Positions 10,801-22,420 of a DNA stretch of 64,000 bases are shown piece after piece (the stretch's first letter is position 1; each line of letters starts with the position of its first letter). The notes under the pieces were generated by a model. The model was not told where the DNA came from. It saw only the letters and a list, made by a program, of their open reading frames with translations, and made no database searches. The stretch comes from Laburnicola sp. R22_1. Lineage: Eukaryota; Ascomycota; Dothideomycetes; Pleosporales; Didymosphaeriaceae. A program made the position numbers and the translations under genes. Location: NCBI GenBank assembly GCA_014281115.1, contig JACONQ010000006.1, forward strand, positions 3,736,128 to 3,800,127, given 5' to 3'.

Positions 10801-12560
10801 GGGTTATCCAAAACTATCCCCTAGGCAGCCGCCTTTATGGCAGGAACTTAAGCTAGCTATGTTGGGAAATATAGAGGGGATATTATAGATAAGGCTAAGA
10901 TAATAAGAACGCTCGCTAAAGGCTTAAAGCCCTATTAAAGTCAACTTTCACCTCTGCCAACGTGCTGTACTAAGCTTAAGGATTACCTAATAGGCGAATT
11001 ATTTAAAGAAGCAGAGCGGGATCACCTTGCAAGCCATAAACAAATAAAATCATGGTTAGAAGTACTAATAAAGAAGATTAAACTAATAGGATAGTAGATC
11101 CTTAACTATATGTGGGTATATACCTATAAGCTTAATAAACACTATCGCTTGCTAAAGTGCAAGGCACGGCTAGTCGTCTGGGGTAATTAATAACGGAATA
11201 TTACCTCTTAAGACACTTATATAGCTACGCTTGCCAGCAGGTCGTTTTAAATACTAGTGGCAATAGCAGCTTACTATAATATAAAGCTTAAGCAATATAA
11301 CGTTATAAACGCTTTTGTCTATACAAGTATAAACTAAGAGGTATATATAAGAATGCCTCGTGACTATTAGAAGCCTAGAATAATACTTTAAGTTAACAAG
11401 ACTTTATATAGTCTTCGAATCTCACCACTCCTCTAGTAGAAAGAGTTTACCTTAACACTTAAAGCTCTAGGTTTCTAGATAGTGCCTTATAAGCCATGCT
11501 GCCTTCTTAAAGATAGAATTATTGTCTTCTTCTATGTTGACAATATTATCTTAGCTTTTTATAAGCAGAAAGAGAAAGAAGCCTAATAAGCGATTAAGTG
11601 CCTATAAGAAAAATACACCTTAAGTGGAGGAAACTACCTTTAGTGGTTTCTTAGCGTAGAGATTATTAGAGATTAAAAGACTAGGACAATTTAACTCTCT
11701 TAGGCTGCCTACTTAGACAAGATTAGTCGATTAGTTAATAAGAGGGATATTTGACACGACACCCTAATGGCAGCTATTAAGCTAAAACTACAAGACAGCT
11801 TAGCGACACCCTTAGAAATTAATAAATACTAACGCAAGATCGGATCGCTTCTATTCGCGGTAGTAATAACTTAACTAGACATAGCCTTTGCAACCTTAAG
11901 GCTAGCTTAATTCCTATTAAATTCGGGCTTAGAACATTATAATACCGCTAATTAAGTACTACTATACTTATTAAGCACTAGATAGAGAGCACTATAGCTC
12001 GGAGAAGGCAACTGCCTTTAAGTAGCCAGCGATGTCTTATTTGCTAACAACACACTAGATAGAAAGAGCTTATAAGAATACGCTATTAAGCTATTTAATA
12101 GACTTATTGCCTAGAAAGTAAGTAAACAAGACACTATCACAACTTTAATAACTAAAGCAGAGCTTCTTGCCTTATCGCAAGTGGCTAAGGAAGCAATCTT
12201 TATATTAAGACTACTAGACAAACTGCAGATTAAACTGCGCTTATTGTTAATTACTATTTAATGCAATAATAAGCAAACTATTCGACTAGTTACTAAGGAG
12301 ATATCTAGGCTTTAGACTAAACTACGACACGTCGACATTTACAATCACTAGTTAAGATAGGAAGTCTCTACTAGAAAGATTAAGGTAAAGTACGTATAAT
12401 TAGTAGAAATAATCGCTAATAGCTTTATAAAGGTCCTCCTAGTTAACAAGTAAAAAGGTTTCCTAACCCAACTTGGGCTAGTTAAGATAATAGAACGCAA
12501 AGTAGCGAATAAAGCACCTCTTAAGGAAATTTAAGGGCACCTTAATAACCTTACTTTAGG
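7878..12560 (+). pseudogene. Copia 1 gag-pol polyprotein remains
   Basis: Fragments in order: a zinc-knuckle remnant CPTCRHRYRLWDC near 8840; an integrase core with INFYAYKVQSSTSKRSQMLI and a downstream KANNK (about 9780-10000); the Copia integrase tail; a reverse transcriptase segment with NAFVYTS, YIRMPRDY and the catalytic FFYVDNIILA (about 11310-11560, YVDD changed to YVDN); and RNase H with TKAELLALSQVAKEA (about 12150-12200). Stops are dense and almost all TAA or TAG. The coding is close in sequence to Copia 2, so both belong to one lineage although their LTRs differ. The ATG at 7878 is not in the frame of the reverse transcriptase, so at least one indel is likely. Confidence 0.85.
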
Positions 12561-12614
12561 ATAATAGGCTACTAAATAGTTTAGCTTATAAGGATCTTCT
12601 AAGCTAAGGGGGTG

Positions 12615-12801
12615 TGTTAGATATGTAGCTGTTAGATAGAACAAGCGCGTTAAGGTTAGATTTATATAATAAAGCAGGGACCACCTGGCTTAGTACACTA
12701 GCAAAGAAGTCAGAACTAGCCAAACACGGTGGATAAAAAACATAATACAATTATTATTATCTATTAAGGCGCATTATCGCATTTAACTATTAAATCTAAC
12801 A
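12615..12801 (+). repeat. Right LTR of Copia 1
   Basis: 187 bp, TGTTAGATATGTAGC ... AAATCTAACA, followed by the target copy ATAGC at 12802-12806. Confidence 0.9.
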
Positions 12802-12806
12802 ATAGC

Positions 12807-13800
12807 TTAGCTACGCGTATAAACGTGCTAAAATAGCTATTCTAGCGAGTCTTAATAGGCTTAACAAGCTACTAGATATAAGGTATAACATCTAGAGACT
12901 CTACCCCCTTACGCTGTAGTTGCTCTAGTAGTTGTCGAGTTTAAGGCATATAGATAGATATAATTATATTAAAGAGAATGCTAATAGGATTATATTTGCG
13001 CTACTTATTTATATACTTCTCCTTATTCTTAAAGTAGGTGGCGTTATTCTTATACGCGCTATAATCTTTACTTTAAATTACTAATTACGTGCCTAGATTA
13101 AGTATATAGTAGTAGCACTATAGCCGCTACTTATTTATAATAAAGCTAAACTCCTTTACTAAGAACTTAACTATAGTATTATTATTACTTACGTTACTAA
13201 GTATAAAGTAACTAATACTTATATTATTAATGCCAAATAGCTAAAGTATTATTATTGCTATAGTAGTAATATTATTACTAGTGTGCGCTCTGTGTAGCTT
13301 AGGCAACCCAAGTAGATAGTTAACTAGCTTACCCTTGCTATTAAGGTAATGTATATAGAGGCTAGTAAAAGTATACTATCTACTAGTTAAAGTCTAGTTA
13401 TTAAATAACACGTGTATAAGTAACTAGGCTTCGCAAAAGTAGTTAGTAATAGCTAGTATATATGTGTTATACTTAGTAATAATATAATTACAGAGTGTTT
13501 AGTAGCTACGCTAAAGAAAAGCTTTGGCTAGTAGGCTTACAGCTATAATTATAACTCGAAACTATAGCGTTTCTATTACGCAAAGGCTCTAGTTATCTAT
13601 AACTATCTAGTTCTTTAGCGCGTCCTAAAATTAAGAGATTAAGAAGCTTATTACTATTTTATTTACTACCTTTTATAATATCTCTATTTTTTAAACTTTA
13701 TAATATACACTTGGGACTTTATAAGCACGCCTATAATATTGCCCTCCTAGCTAGTAATTAGTATAGATTTATTAGATCTATATAAGTATCTAGACTTATT
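12807..13800 (-). pseudogene. hAT transposase, N-terminal and central part (inner copy)
   Basis: Continues the inner transposase upstream of the Copia insertion. 12807-13450 is the RIP-mutated equivalent of 5750-6385. From 13450 to about 13700 the minus strand gives a conserved lead-in with CNYIITKYNTYILAI and KIVISFLIS, the usual region ahead of the hAT catalytic core. Stops throughout. I could not place the start codon or a BED finger with certainty. Confidence 0.72.
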
Positions 13801-14598
13801 ACTTAAGAAGTGTTAACTAGTATTTATAGTACTATTAGCCTTATAGTAAGCCTTTTACTTTTATTATTAATAGTAGTACTAGTAAAGCTAGTAGTTCTTC
13901 TTATACTTACGGTGTTAAATAGCCTAGCTATAGTAGTAGATTTAACTTTTTGGCCCACTACAACTATTACGCTTAACTTAGCACCGCTTAAGGTATAGCA
14001 CACGCTTAAAATTAAGCCTATTATAATTATAATTATTATTACTATTATTAGAGAAGTCTGCCTATACTACTATAGGCTTATTAGCCTATGCCTTGCCTAT
14101 AGTATTGCTAATAGTAGACGCGTTTAATAGTGATAGTAGAGAAGAATTACACTTATTATATTGTATAAGGTAGTAAAGGTCTAAATTAGAGGAAGTAAAT
14201 ATAAAGTATATTAAATAGTATTATAGTAATAGTAGTATAGTATTGTATATTTAGTAAACGCAATATAATATAACGTAAAAGGCTTACTAAGTGTAGCTAA
14301 CATACCTTTATAAACTCTAATTAGCTTAATACTATATATTTTAATTTATATAGAATTAGTGTCTATATATCTAGAACTAGCGCGGCTTCGAAGCTACACT
14401 AGATGTGGCTATTATAACTACAAAATTCTACTTTAAAAATAGCTAACGTTAGTCTAATATTAGTTAGTTTAGTTAGTCTAGAGGCCTCTAAACTAACTAG
14501 ACTAACGTCTAGCAACCTTAAGAACTAACTAACTAAACTAAGTCTTAGTAGTTAGTTTAGTTAGTTCGAACTAAGTTACCTAACTAATAGTAAGTCTA
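13800..14598. other. Right non-coding part of the inner hAT with subterminal palindromes
   Basis: AT-rich, runs parallel to 14960-15262 plus 17116-17609 of the outer copy. The leucine-rich open frame at 13810-13998 (+) is antisense and changes between the two copies, so I do not regard it as a gene. 14460-14598 holds inverted TTAGTTAGT/ACTAACTAA motifs. Confidence 0.65.
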
Positions 14599-14606
14599 GT
14601 TAGTAA

Positions 14607-15262
14607 TAGCTAGTATATATGTGTTATACTTAGTAATAATATAATTGCGAAGCGTTTAGTGGCTACGCTAAAGAAGGACTTTGGCTAGTAGGCTTATAGC
14701 CATAATTATAGCTTAAAACTGCGGCGTTTCTATTATATAAAGGCTCTAGTTATCTATAACTACTTAGTCCTTTAGTGCATCCTAAAATTAAGAGATTAAA
14801 AAGCTTATTACTATTTTGTTTATTACCTCTTATAATATCTCTATTTCTTTAGACCTTATAATATATACTTAGGACTTTGCGAGTACACCTATAATATTGC
14901 CCTTCTAGCTAGTAATTAGTATAGGTCTATTAGGTCTATATAAGTGTCTAGACTTATTGCTTAAGAGGTGTTGGCTAGCGTTTATAGTACTATTAGCCTT
15001 ATAGTAAGCCTTTTACTTCTATTATTAATAGTAGTACTAGTAAAGCTAGTAGTTCTTCTTATACTTGCGGTGCCAAATAGCCTAGCTATAGTAGTAGATT
15101 TAGCTTTTTAGCCTACCGCAACTATTATACTTAACTTAGCGCCGCTTAAGGTATAGCACACGCTTAAAATTAAGCCTATTATAATTATTGTTATTGTTAC
15201 TGTTATTAGGGAAGTCTGCCTATACTACTATAGGCTTATTAGCCTATGTCTTGCCTATAGTA
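14607..15262 (-). pseudogene. Outer hAT right half, N-terminal transposase region
   Basis: Collinear with 13449-14110 of the inner copy and interrupted at 15262 by Fot1. Holds the upstream part of the outer transposase whose core is at 4755-6385, now about 8.2 kb away. Stops throughout. Confidence 0.7.
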
Positions 15263-17113
15263 ACGTGTTTATAAGCGTGCCGTTAGTATAAGCGAGCCGT
15301 TAACCCTACCAACTTTTCGTAACGCGCGATAAGCAAACTACAATGCCTTAACCAACTTTAACTCAATTACCCTATAACGAAGGAGATATCTTCCTTGCTA
15401 TCTTAGCTATTAATAAAAATCAGATTTAGAGCGAAAATCGCGCTGCCTTAACGTTTAACGTCCCTCGATCAACGCTGCGCAACTAACGCGCCGGAATTGC
15501 TGCGCGACGCGATTACCAGCCCAAATTAAAGAAGCTTACTAAGCTAGAAGAGGAGGTGATTGTTAAGCAAATACTTGACCTAGATTCGCGAGGCTTTGCG
15601 CCCACTCTAGGTGCTGTACGAGATATGGCGAATAAGCTGCTCACTGAGCGCAGCGCAGGCCATATTGGCTAGTAGTGGCCTAGGAACTTTGTCAAGCGAA
15701 CAGACAGCCTCATAACGCGATTTAATCGACCCTACGATTGACAGCGAGCCCTCTGCGAGGACCTGACGGTTATATAGGCCTGGTTTGAGCTAGTAGCACG
15801 TACAAAGGCCACCTACGGTATCTGCGACGAGGATACCTTTAACTTCGACGAGACTGGCTTTCTGATGGGTAAAATATCCTCCTAGCTAGTTGTTACTGGC
15901 TTAGAGAGGCGTGGCTGGCCAAAAGCGATCCAGCCAGGCAATTGTGAGTGGGTGACGGCGATCCACAGAATTAACGCTGCTGGGTGGGCAATCCCACCCT
16001 TTATTATCTTCGCTGGCTAGTACCACATCTCTGCCTAGTACGAGGGCGACGATATACTAGGTGACTGGGCTATTAGTCTTAGCGACAATGGCTAGACTAC
16101 GAACGAGCTTGGTGTTGCCTAGCTACAGCATTTTATTAAGTATATAGTAGAGCGTAGAGTGGGCGCGCGTTAGCTACTAATACTTAACAGCTATAAGAGT
16201 TATAACTCGCTTAATTTCTAGGAGATCTGCAAGAAGAACAAGATCTACACTTTCTATATGCTGCCACATTCGTCACACCTTCTGTAACCGCTTAACGTTG
16301 GCTATTTCTCGCCGTTGAAGCGGGCGTACGGGCGCCAGGTCGAGGGCCTAATACGCGACCACATTAACCATATCACTAAGCTTGAGTTCCTACTAGCCTT
16401 CCGCGCCGCCTACGACCAGTTAATTACAAAGGAGAATATCTGCGCAAGCTTTTAAGGCGCTAGGCTAGTCCCACACAATCTAGAGGCGGTGATATTAAAG
16501 CTTAATGTGAAGCTTCGTACGCCATCGCCAGCAGCCCTACTAGAGACCCTATAGGAGTCTGCAACACCAAGCAACGCGCGCGAGCTAGGCGCTTAGTTAA
16601 CTCTAGTTCGTAAGCGGATCTAAAGGCATTAAGGATCCTCTCCTATATTAGTTATCTAGTCGCTTAATTAGCTTACAAGAGGGGCTAAGAGAATGGCGCA
16701 TTTAATAGTAATTATACGTAATAAGATAGCTAGTCTATAAAGGGCAAATAAGGTAGCTATAACGCGTAAATAGCGTAAAAAGAAGCGGATCTAGAAGCAA
16801 GGCACTCTATTAAAGGCAGAGGGAGAGGATATTATTGCTTAGAAGGCTGTTGAGCAGCAACTAGAGGGAGAAACGCGGTATAGCCAGGCGCGGTTAGGTG
16901 CGAGCCGGCAGGCTTTAGCGCGCTGCACGCGCTGCAGGGAGCCTGGGCACAACTTACGTACGTGCAAGAAGGCTTTTATAGATACTGCTTAATTTAGGAA
17001 AGCTATTATATTAATAGAATTTTGATGTGTTGTTAAACTACGTGGCTTTTTAAGTATAGAAAGTTAGTAGGGTTGACGGCTCGCTTGTACTAACGGCACG
17101 CTTATAAATATAT
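15263..17113 (+). mobile_element. Fot1/pogo-type DNA transposon (1851 bp)
   Basis: Inverted repeats of roughly 50 bp: the left end runs TTTATAAGCGTGCCGTTAGT..., and the right end read in reverse starts ATATATTTATAAGCGTGCCG. Flanked by the dinucleotide TA at 15261-15262 and 17114-17115. The inner hAT shows the empty site (TAGTATTGC near 14110). Size, TA target and transposase type are all as expected for Fot1. Confidence 0.93.
15343..17025 (+). pseudogene. Fot1/pogo DDE transposase with C-terminal zinc knuckle, RIP-inactivated
   Basis: One frame of 560 codons runs from ATG 15343 to TGA 17023, broken by roughly two dozen TAG/TAA codons at former Gln and Trp positions. N-terminal HTH region (FLAILAINKNQI, FNVPRSTLRN), a second HTH (RGFAPTLGAVRDMAN, RNFVKR), then the DDE core: FNFDETGFLMG (first D), AIHRINAAGWAIPPFIIFAG, LLILNSYKSYNS (second D now N) and LPHSSHLL plus LNVGYFSPLKRAYG. 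The C-terminus carries CTRCREPGHNLRTCKK, a CCHC knuckle typical of this fungal subfamily. No frameshift seen. RIP is moderate compared with the surrounding hAT DNA. Confidence 0.92.
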
Positions 17114-17609
17114 TATTGCTAATAGTAGGTGTATTTAATAGCAATAGTAGAGAAGGATTATACTTATTATATTCTATAAGATAGCAAAGATCTAAATTAG
17201 AGGGAGTAGATATAAAGTATATTAAATAGTATTATAGTAATAGTAGTATAGTGTTATGTATTTAGTAGACGCGACGCAACACAATATAAAAGGCTTACTA
17301 GATACGGCTAGCGTACCTTTATAAACTCTAATTAGCTTAATACTATATATTTTAACTTATATAGAATTAGTGCCTATATATCTAGAACTAGCGCGACTTT
17401 AAAGCTGCACTAGATATGGCTATTATAACTGCAAAATTCTAATTTAAAAACAGCCAACGTTAGTCTAATATTAGTTAGTTTAGTTAGTCTAGAGGCCTCT
17501 AAACTAACTAGACTAATGTCTAGTAACCTTAAGAACTAACTAACTAAACTAAGTCTTGGCAGTTAGTTTAGTTAGTTCGAACTAAGTTACCTAACTAATA
17601 GCAAGTTTG
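17114..17609. other. Right end of the outer hAT with subterminal repeats
   Basis: Collinear with 14110-14598 of the inner copy. Contains the inverted TTAGTTAG/CTAACTAA array and the right inverted repeat ending at 17609. Non-coding. Confidence 0.8.
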
Positions 17610-17617
17610 CTATTAGG

Positions 17618-18960
17618 TTCTATAGTAATGTAAGAGCTTTTATTATCTTTAGTATTACTAAAGTTATTAGAGTCTATAGTATCTTATCTTATAGAGTAGA
17701 TACTAGCTACCCTTAAGAGCTATTTAAAATAGTAAGCTTGGGTAGAGGCTTCTAAATTCCTTAGAGTATCCTTTTTAGATTTAATAGAAATAAACTAGTT
17801 ATAGCCTATCTAGCTAAGATATTTCTCTTTATAAATATCTTATCTTATATAAATTTATATAAAATAGTAAAGTGTTTTTTTACTAATCTAATTTATACCT
17901 CTTTAATTAAGTTATTTAATCTTATTATAATAGGCCGTTGTTAAGGGCGCGAAGACTCTAATGTTATAGGGCTAGAGTTTATAGGAGGTGTAAGATAGTA
18001 GATAATATAAAATAATATTATTTTTAAAGTAGAACTCTAGGATTTCTACTATTTTATGCGTTCTAAAGCTGTTATTAATAAGAACGCGTGGCTTTTTATT
18101 AGCTACTTCTTTAGTCTAGGGATTAAAAACGCGCTTAAGCCACTCTAAGTTAATCTTAGAGTTGTTATGCCCATTCTTAGAATGTCTAAAATACTACTCA
18201 GGGGTTGGGTATATAGTCTAATTGCTTCTATAGATCGAAGCTAGCTAGATAATAAGCAATAGTAGCGACCTACTGTCTGCACTAACACATTTAACAAAAG
18301 ACACTATTTGGCGCTTAATACTAGCGCCCCTATAGTCTTGGATATTATCTTTACCTATAAGAACTTTAATAAAGCCGAGTATACTAAGCATAACTCTAGT
18401 CTTATCTATATTATAGAGGTTTTCTAGCAAAATGCTAAAGTCTTCTAGTACTTTACTAATTACTTTAAACCACTCTATAACCTTATTATATATGTAACTA
18501 TCGTGTCTCTTTTAATTTATAGCTTTTACCCGCCTCGCTCTTAATTCTATATAGCATTTCTCAAACACCTGGGGCTAATTAGGGCCTAGAGGCTTAAGCG
18601 GTCTGTTTATAAATTAATAAAGGGCAATTCGGAATACTAGCGAGCGCATATACTTAATTCGCACAGAGTGCCCAAGACTAGATATTAGTAACATAAACTT
18701 TACGAGTGCTCTTTCTTCTTTAGAGGTAAGATACTACTAGCTCTAAGCCAGGTCCTCTTTTAAGCATTATCCGTGCTTGCAATAGCACAATATAAAAATA
18801 GGCACATTGCCCCTTTCTAATAGAATAGTATATATTCTAGGCACATCTAGAGGGAGAGGCTATAATAATACCTAGGTGGCTCGATTTATAACTATGTAGT
18901 AGTAGTAGTAGTGGTAGGAAGGGGCACTAGGCAGTTTACGTGCTAGCCGGCACAATACCT
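17618..18960 (-). pseudogene. N-terminal and catalytic part of the split pogo-type transposase
   Basis: Minus-strand reading from about 18960: KHG-CLKEDLA, YLTSKEERALVKFMLLISSLGHSVRIKYMRSL, VFEKCYIELRARRVKAIN, NLYNIDKTRVMLSILGFIKVLIGKDN (first catalytic D), KPRVLINNSFRTHKIVEILEF (second D now N), KKHFTILYKF, FIKRNILAR, ending at LTLL-NL beside the hAT target copy. These are standard motifs of fungal pogo/DDE_1 transposases. Stops are TAG/TAA at Trp, Gln and Arg-type positions. The gene continues at 4334-3911 on the far side of the 13-kb hAT. Only 18245-18430 is open. Its N-terminal end and the right inverted repeat were not found. Confidence 0.87.
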
Positions 18961-20034
18961 AGCCATAAAGCCTCTAAAAATAGCTATTATATAACTATTT
19001 ATAGGCGCTTCTAGAAGAGTTAAGGCTTCGAGTATTATAAAATATATTATAGTAGAGTAATCTTACTAGCTTTTATTATAGTAGCTTACTTAAACGCACG
19101 CCAAGAGATCTAGTAGATTAACCACTATAAATAATTTTAGAATCTATATTTGTATATGCTAAATGCTATAATAGGCTTAATATATATTCCTATTAAGGAT
19201 AAGTATTATCTAAAGCCTTTAAGAAGTTGTAAAAAATTAGTAGCAATAGCTATATAGGGGTTAGAAGCCAAGATAGTCTTAGAGACTATAAATAGAATTA
19301 TTAATAGTATACTTAAAGCTATTATAATTTTCGTTTTATAGACTAGCTAGAAAAAGAAAAGTAGCTAAAGAAGGCTTCTAGTTAACTATAAAAATATATA
19401 GTCATATTATAAAAAATTATAATATTTAAAAGCTCGGTTTATTTTAGCGTAGGGTGTTTTTAACTAATAGTAATAGATATTAGGTAGCAGAGTAGTTTTA
19501 GGCCAAGTTTAATAATATTTTTAAGGCTACTATATAGATAATCTTATAACACTTTTCTAGTATTATACTAGTATAGTAGTTAGCTTATTAATAGCTAAGT
19601 TACTTACTAGTACTAGTAAGCGGCTAGCCACCTCTAGTAGCAAGCGTCTTTAGCTATTACCCTATCTTTTTAGCTACACTAAGCTTATTTATTATACTAC
19701 TAAAGTAGTTAAAACGCGTATATAATAGCGCTATAATTCCTAACTTATATAAACACGCTAAAATAGCCGTCTAAGGCACGTCTACCTAGCTAATTAAGCT
19801 AAATAATACGCAATTAATACTATTATAACGCCTATTACTATAAGCTACCTTTAAGTCGCGATTTTATAAGTTATAGAATAAGAATAGTATTATTTTACTT
19901 ACTAAGGGCAGCAACGCTATAATAGTAGCTATAATAGATATTAAAAAGTCCGCTAAGAGTGTTAATAAGAATAGTAATAAGAGCCTAGACGCGCACCTAG
20001 AGGACAACTTTAATAGACTTAATTTTAAGTATAT
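18961..20034. other. AT-rich RIP-mutated spacer
   Basis: No coding signal I can name. It should hold the lost right end of the pogo element and the 5' region of the next hAT. A CAGAG motif at about 19486 could be a hAT end, but I found no matching partner or 8-bp duplication. Confidence 0.5.
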
Positions 20035-22130
20035 ACTAAAATATATAAAGCCGTTAGTAATATAGCGCGTAAAAAAGAGCTAGGTATACCTTTATAAGTA
20101 CTATATTACGCTACTTAAGAAGCTAAATTAGCTCTTTTTTATCTATTAATACTACTATTAGTATAAGATTATAGACGCTAGAGGCGTAGGCATATATAAG
20201 ACAACGCTGTTAATATTAATAATAGCCCGCCACCTAAGCTAGAAAAAGCGTAGTTATAGCTATCTACTACTAGAAAAAGAAATAAAGAAGTATAAGATAA
20301 GCTATCTACACTAAGTTCTTATAGGTAGTAAGATTAGCGTTTCTTAAAATATTACTAATAAGCTTAGTAGCTTTAATACTTAGCACTTTAGGCTTACTAC
20401 TATTAGTTAGCTTATTAAGAATAATTACCTATTAAGAAAGTTTAAGTTATTAGTATTTTAATAGCTAATTACAACTACTAACCTAGAGGCTAAGACTATA
20501 TTATAGTTTTCTTATATAAGCATTTTAGACTTTATTTTATAACTTTATAACTACCTAAAGCCTTAGGCAGTCTTAGAGCTATTCTAGGCACTAAGTAAGA
20601 TTTACTTTAGCTTTAATAGCTAGATAATAAAAAATAGTAAGTATAAGTTTCTAAGTATTATTACCTACTTTATTAGTAAGCGTAGTAAGCTTTAGAATTT
20701 ACCTATAGTGCTACTACTACTAGTAGGCACTTATAGTAATAAGAAAATAGTAAAGATTATTAGCTAAATAATATAGTAGTTTAGTATTAACCTATTTAAT
20801 ATTAGTTACTTTATACTCAACAATATAAGTAATAATAATACTACTATCTATAAGTTAGTATAAGAGATAGATTTTAGCGCACCTTATTGCCGCCTTTACT
20901 ATAGTCCTTATACTCTTAACCTTATTAGTTAGACTCTACTCTAGAGTAAAGAAGCTAATACTTTTAATACTAATACTAGTAAGCTTTTTAAAAAAAGTAA
21001 GTTTATAACTAAGTAGAGACGTAATAGCCTACTAGGTGTTTTATTAAATATTATTAACTATATTAAAACGCTATAATAGTATACACTTTTTACTAACTTT
21101 TAGTATCTTTTATACTATAACCTACCTACTAGCGTAATAGCCAAAGACTATAAGATACTTAAGCCTATTAAGCCTATTATTACGCGCTAAAACTTTTACT
21201 ACTCTTACTTTAAGTGTGCTTATAAGCTATAGCCTACTATTACTATATATACTGATTATTATATAAAATATATTTATAATAAGAATATATATACTATAAC
21301 TTCGAATAATAAGCTACTAGAGACGCAGCTATAAATATAATATAATAGGCTCTTAGCATATAACTAGGCGATTGTTACTAAGTATATAGACACTCTAAGG
21401 CTACTAAAAGTAATAATAAAGCGCCTAGAAAAACGCAGCTAAGATAAATATTTTAGTATAATTACTAAATTTTTTCTAGTCTTTAAGTATATTCTAACAT
21501 ACTATAAGTAGTATGTTAAAGCCTATAAGACTATTAATTATAACACGTATAATAAAGCTCCTAAAGACTACCTTACTACTAATCTATATATAGCTTTGGC
21601 AAAAGCTAACACTTACTATACTAAGCTTAACTACTCTCTAGTCTACTATACTACTATAATTCTTTATTCCTACTATAAAATATACTATAATATTGCCTAG
21701 AGTAATAAATCTAAGTAGCTTAAAGAGAATAACTATATATTTCGCACGCTTTAGGCAAAGTATAATACCTTACTACCTATATATTAGCGCCCTATAGTGC
21801 TTTCTAATAATATAGATAATATAATTAAGAGCCTTATTAATCCTAATATAACTAGTAATATTAATATTAAGCTAGATAAGTATAAGTAATAGCAAAGAAG
21901 TAAGCTATATATTAAAAAAGTACTAAGAATATAAATAATCTTATAAAATATTAAGTAATATTATATATTTAATACTTTACTTTTAGTAAGTTTATACTTA
22001 ATATACTCTTTATTCTAGTATTAAACTATAAGTATAAGTGTATATTTAGTAAGCTTAGTAATCTTCTTATGCCTTAGTAATACTCTATAGGATCTTATTT
22101 ATTAGTAACTATATAATATATATAATATTA
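20035..22130 (+). pseudogene. BED-finger hAT transposase of a second family, RIP-inactivated
   Basis: Plus-strand frame with dense TAG/TAA. In order: a BED-like start (VYLYKYYITLLKKLN ... YKIIDARGVGIYKTTLL), the catalytic region (FILNNISNNNTTIYKL, APYCRLYYSPYTLNLIS, LGVLLNIINYIKT), AIVTKYIDTLRLLKVIIKRLEKRS, the insertion-domain motif FFLVFKYILTYYK, YYTTIILYSYYKIYYNIA, and the dimerisation end around 21930-22110 (recognisable only as a YLVS-type remnant of CERxFSELG). Sequence and orientation differ from the hAT at 4335-17609. Element ends not determined: the left end should lie within 19430-20000 and the right end before about 22420. Confidence 0.8.
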
Positions 22131-22420
22131 GTAGAAAGTAAATTTAGGTAGCAATAACTAGTTTAAGAAGGTACTAATAAGTACTATAGAAATATACTTA
22201 CTATATAGTATATATAGTAAAAATTTAGATAGTAAGTAGTTACTATATAAAGTAGTTAAACTTATATAGTATAATTAAGCTGTTTATTAAGCTCTAATCT
22301 AAGCTACTAAAAAAAGGCTTATTAGGCCCAATAAGCTAAGCCTTATAACTCTAAAATAAGCCTTAAGCTAAATTAAAGGCCATAACTTATTTAGCTTAAT
22401 TATTAGTATATCTACAAATT
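22131..22420. other. Non-coding AT-rich spacer, probably the right end of the second hAT
   Basis: Contains AAGCC/GGCTT inverted motifs around 22310-22380 but no gene. Ends where homology to the helicase unit begins (22421). Confidence 0.45.

Larger units (their letters stand above)
7658..12801 (+). mobile_element. Copia-type LTR retrotransposon 1 (5144 bp, RIP-inactivated)
   Basis: Two 187-bp LTRs (7658-7844 and 12615-12801) with TGTTAGA...TCTAACA ends and a 5-bp target duplication ATAGC. Primer binding site directly after the left LTR, polypurine tract (AAGCTAAGGGGGTG) directly before the right LTR. The internal part encodes a Copia polyprotein in the order gag knuckle, protease, integrase, reverse transcriptase, RNase H. 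It lies inside the inner hAT transposase gene. Confidence 0.92.
6386..14598 (-). mobile_element. Inner hAT element, same family as the outer one, interrupted by a Copia element
   Basis: Starts TAGAGTTGCTATTAGTTAG (RIP form of the outer left end) and ends ...CTAACTAATAGTAAGTCTA at 14598. Flanked by an 8-bp duplication inside the outer copy, which proves insertion of the family into itself. Without the Copia insertion it is about 3064 bp. It aligns base by base with the outer copy: 6386-7657 with 4335-5750, 12807-13450 with 5750-6385, 13450-14598 with 14607-17609. Nearly every CA and TG has become TA. Confidence 0.88.
4335..17609 (-). mobile_element. Outer hAT element, interrupted by a MITE, a second hAT copy and a Fot1 element
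   Basis: Left end CAGAGTTGCTATCAGTCAG; right end is the inverted form ending ...CTAACTAATAGCAAGTTTG at 17609, so the ends form hAT-type inverted repeats after allowing for RIP. Flanked by an 8-bp duplication. Its left half (4335-6385) and right half (14599-17609) are separated by the inner hAT. Subtracting the inner hAT, Fot1 and MITE with their target duplications leaves about 3065 bp, in agreement with the inner copy (about 3064 bp). The transposase lies on the minus strand. The left half is far less RIP-mutated than the inner copy. Confidence 0.88.

Noticed and set aside
13810..13998. Leucine/valine-rich frame resembling a membrane protein
   Set aside because: RIP-mutated AT-rich hAT DNA gives Leu/Ile/Val codons by chance, and the aligned second copy near 14960 does not keep the frame open.
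19486..22347. CAGAG at about 19486 and CTCTA at about 22347 as the ends of the second hAT
   Set aside because: The inverted repeat similarity is weak and the flanking eight bases do not match, so I did not set element boundaries.
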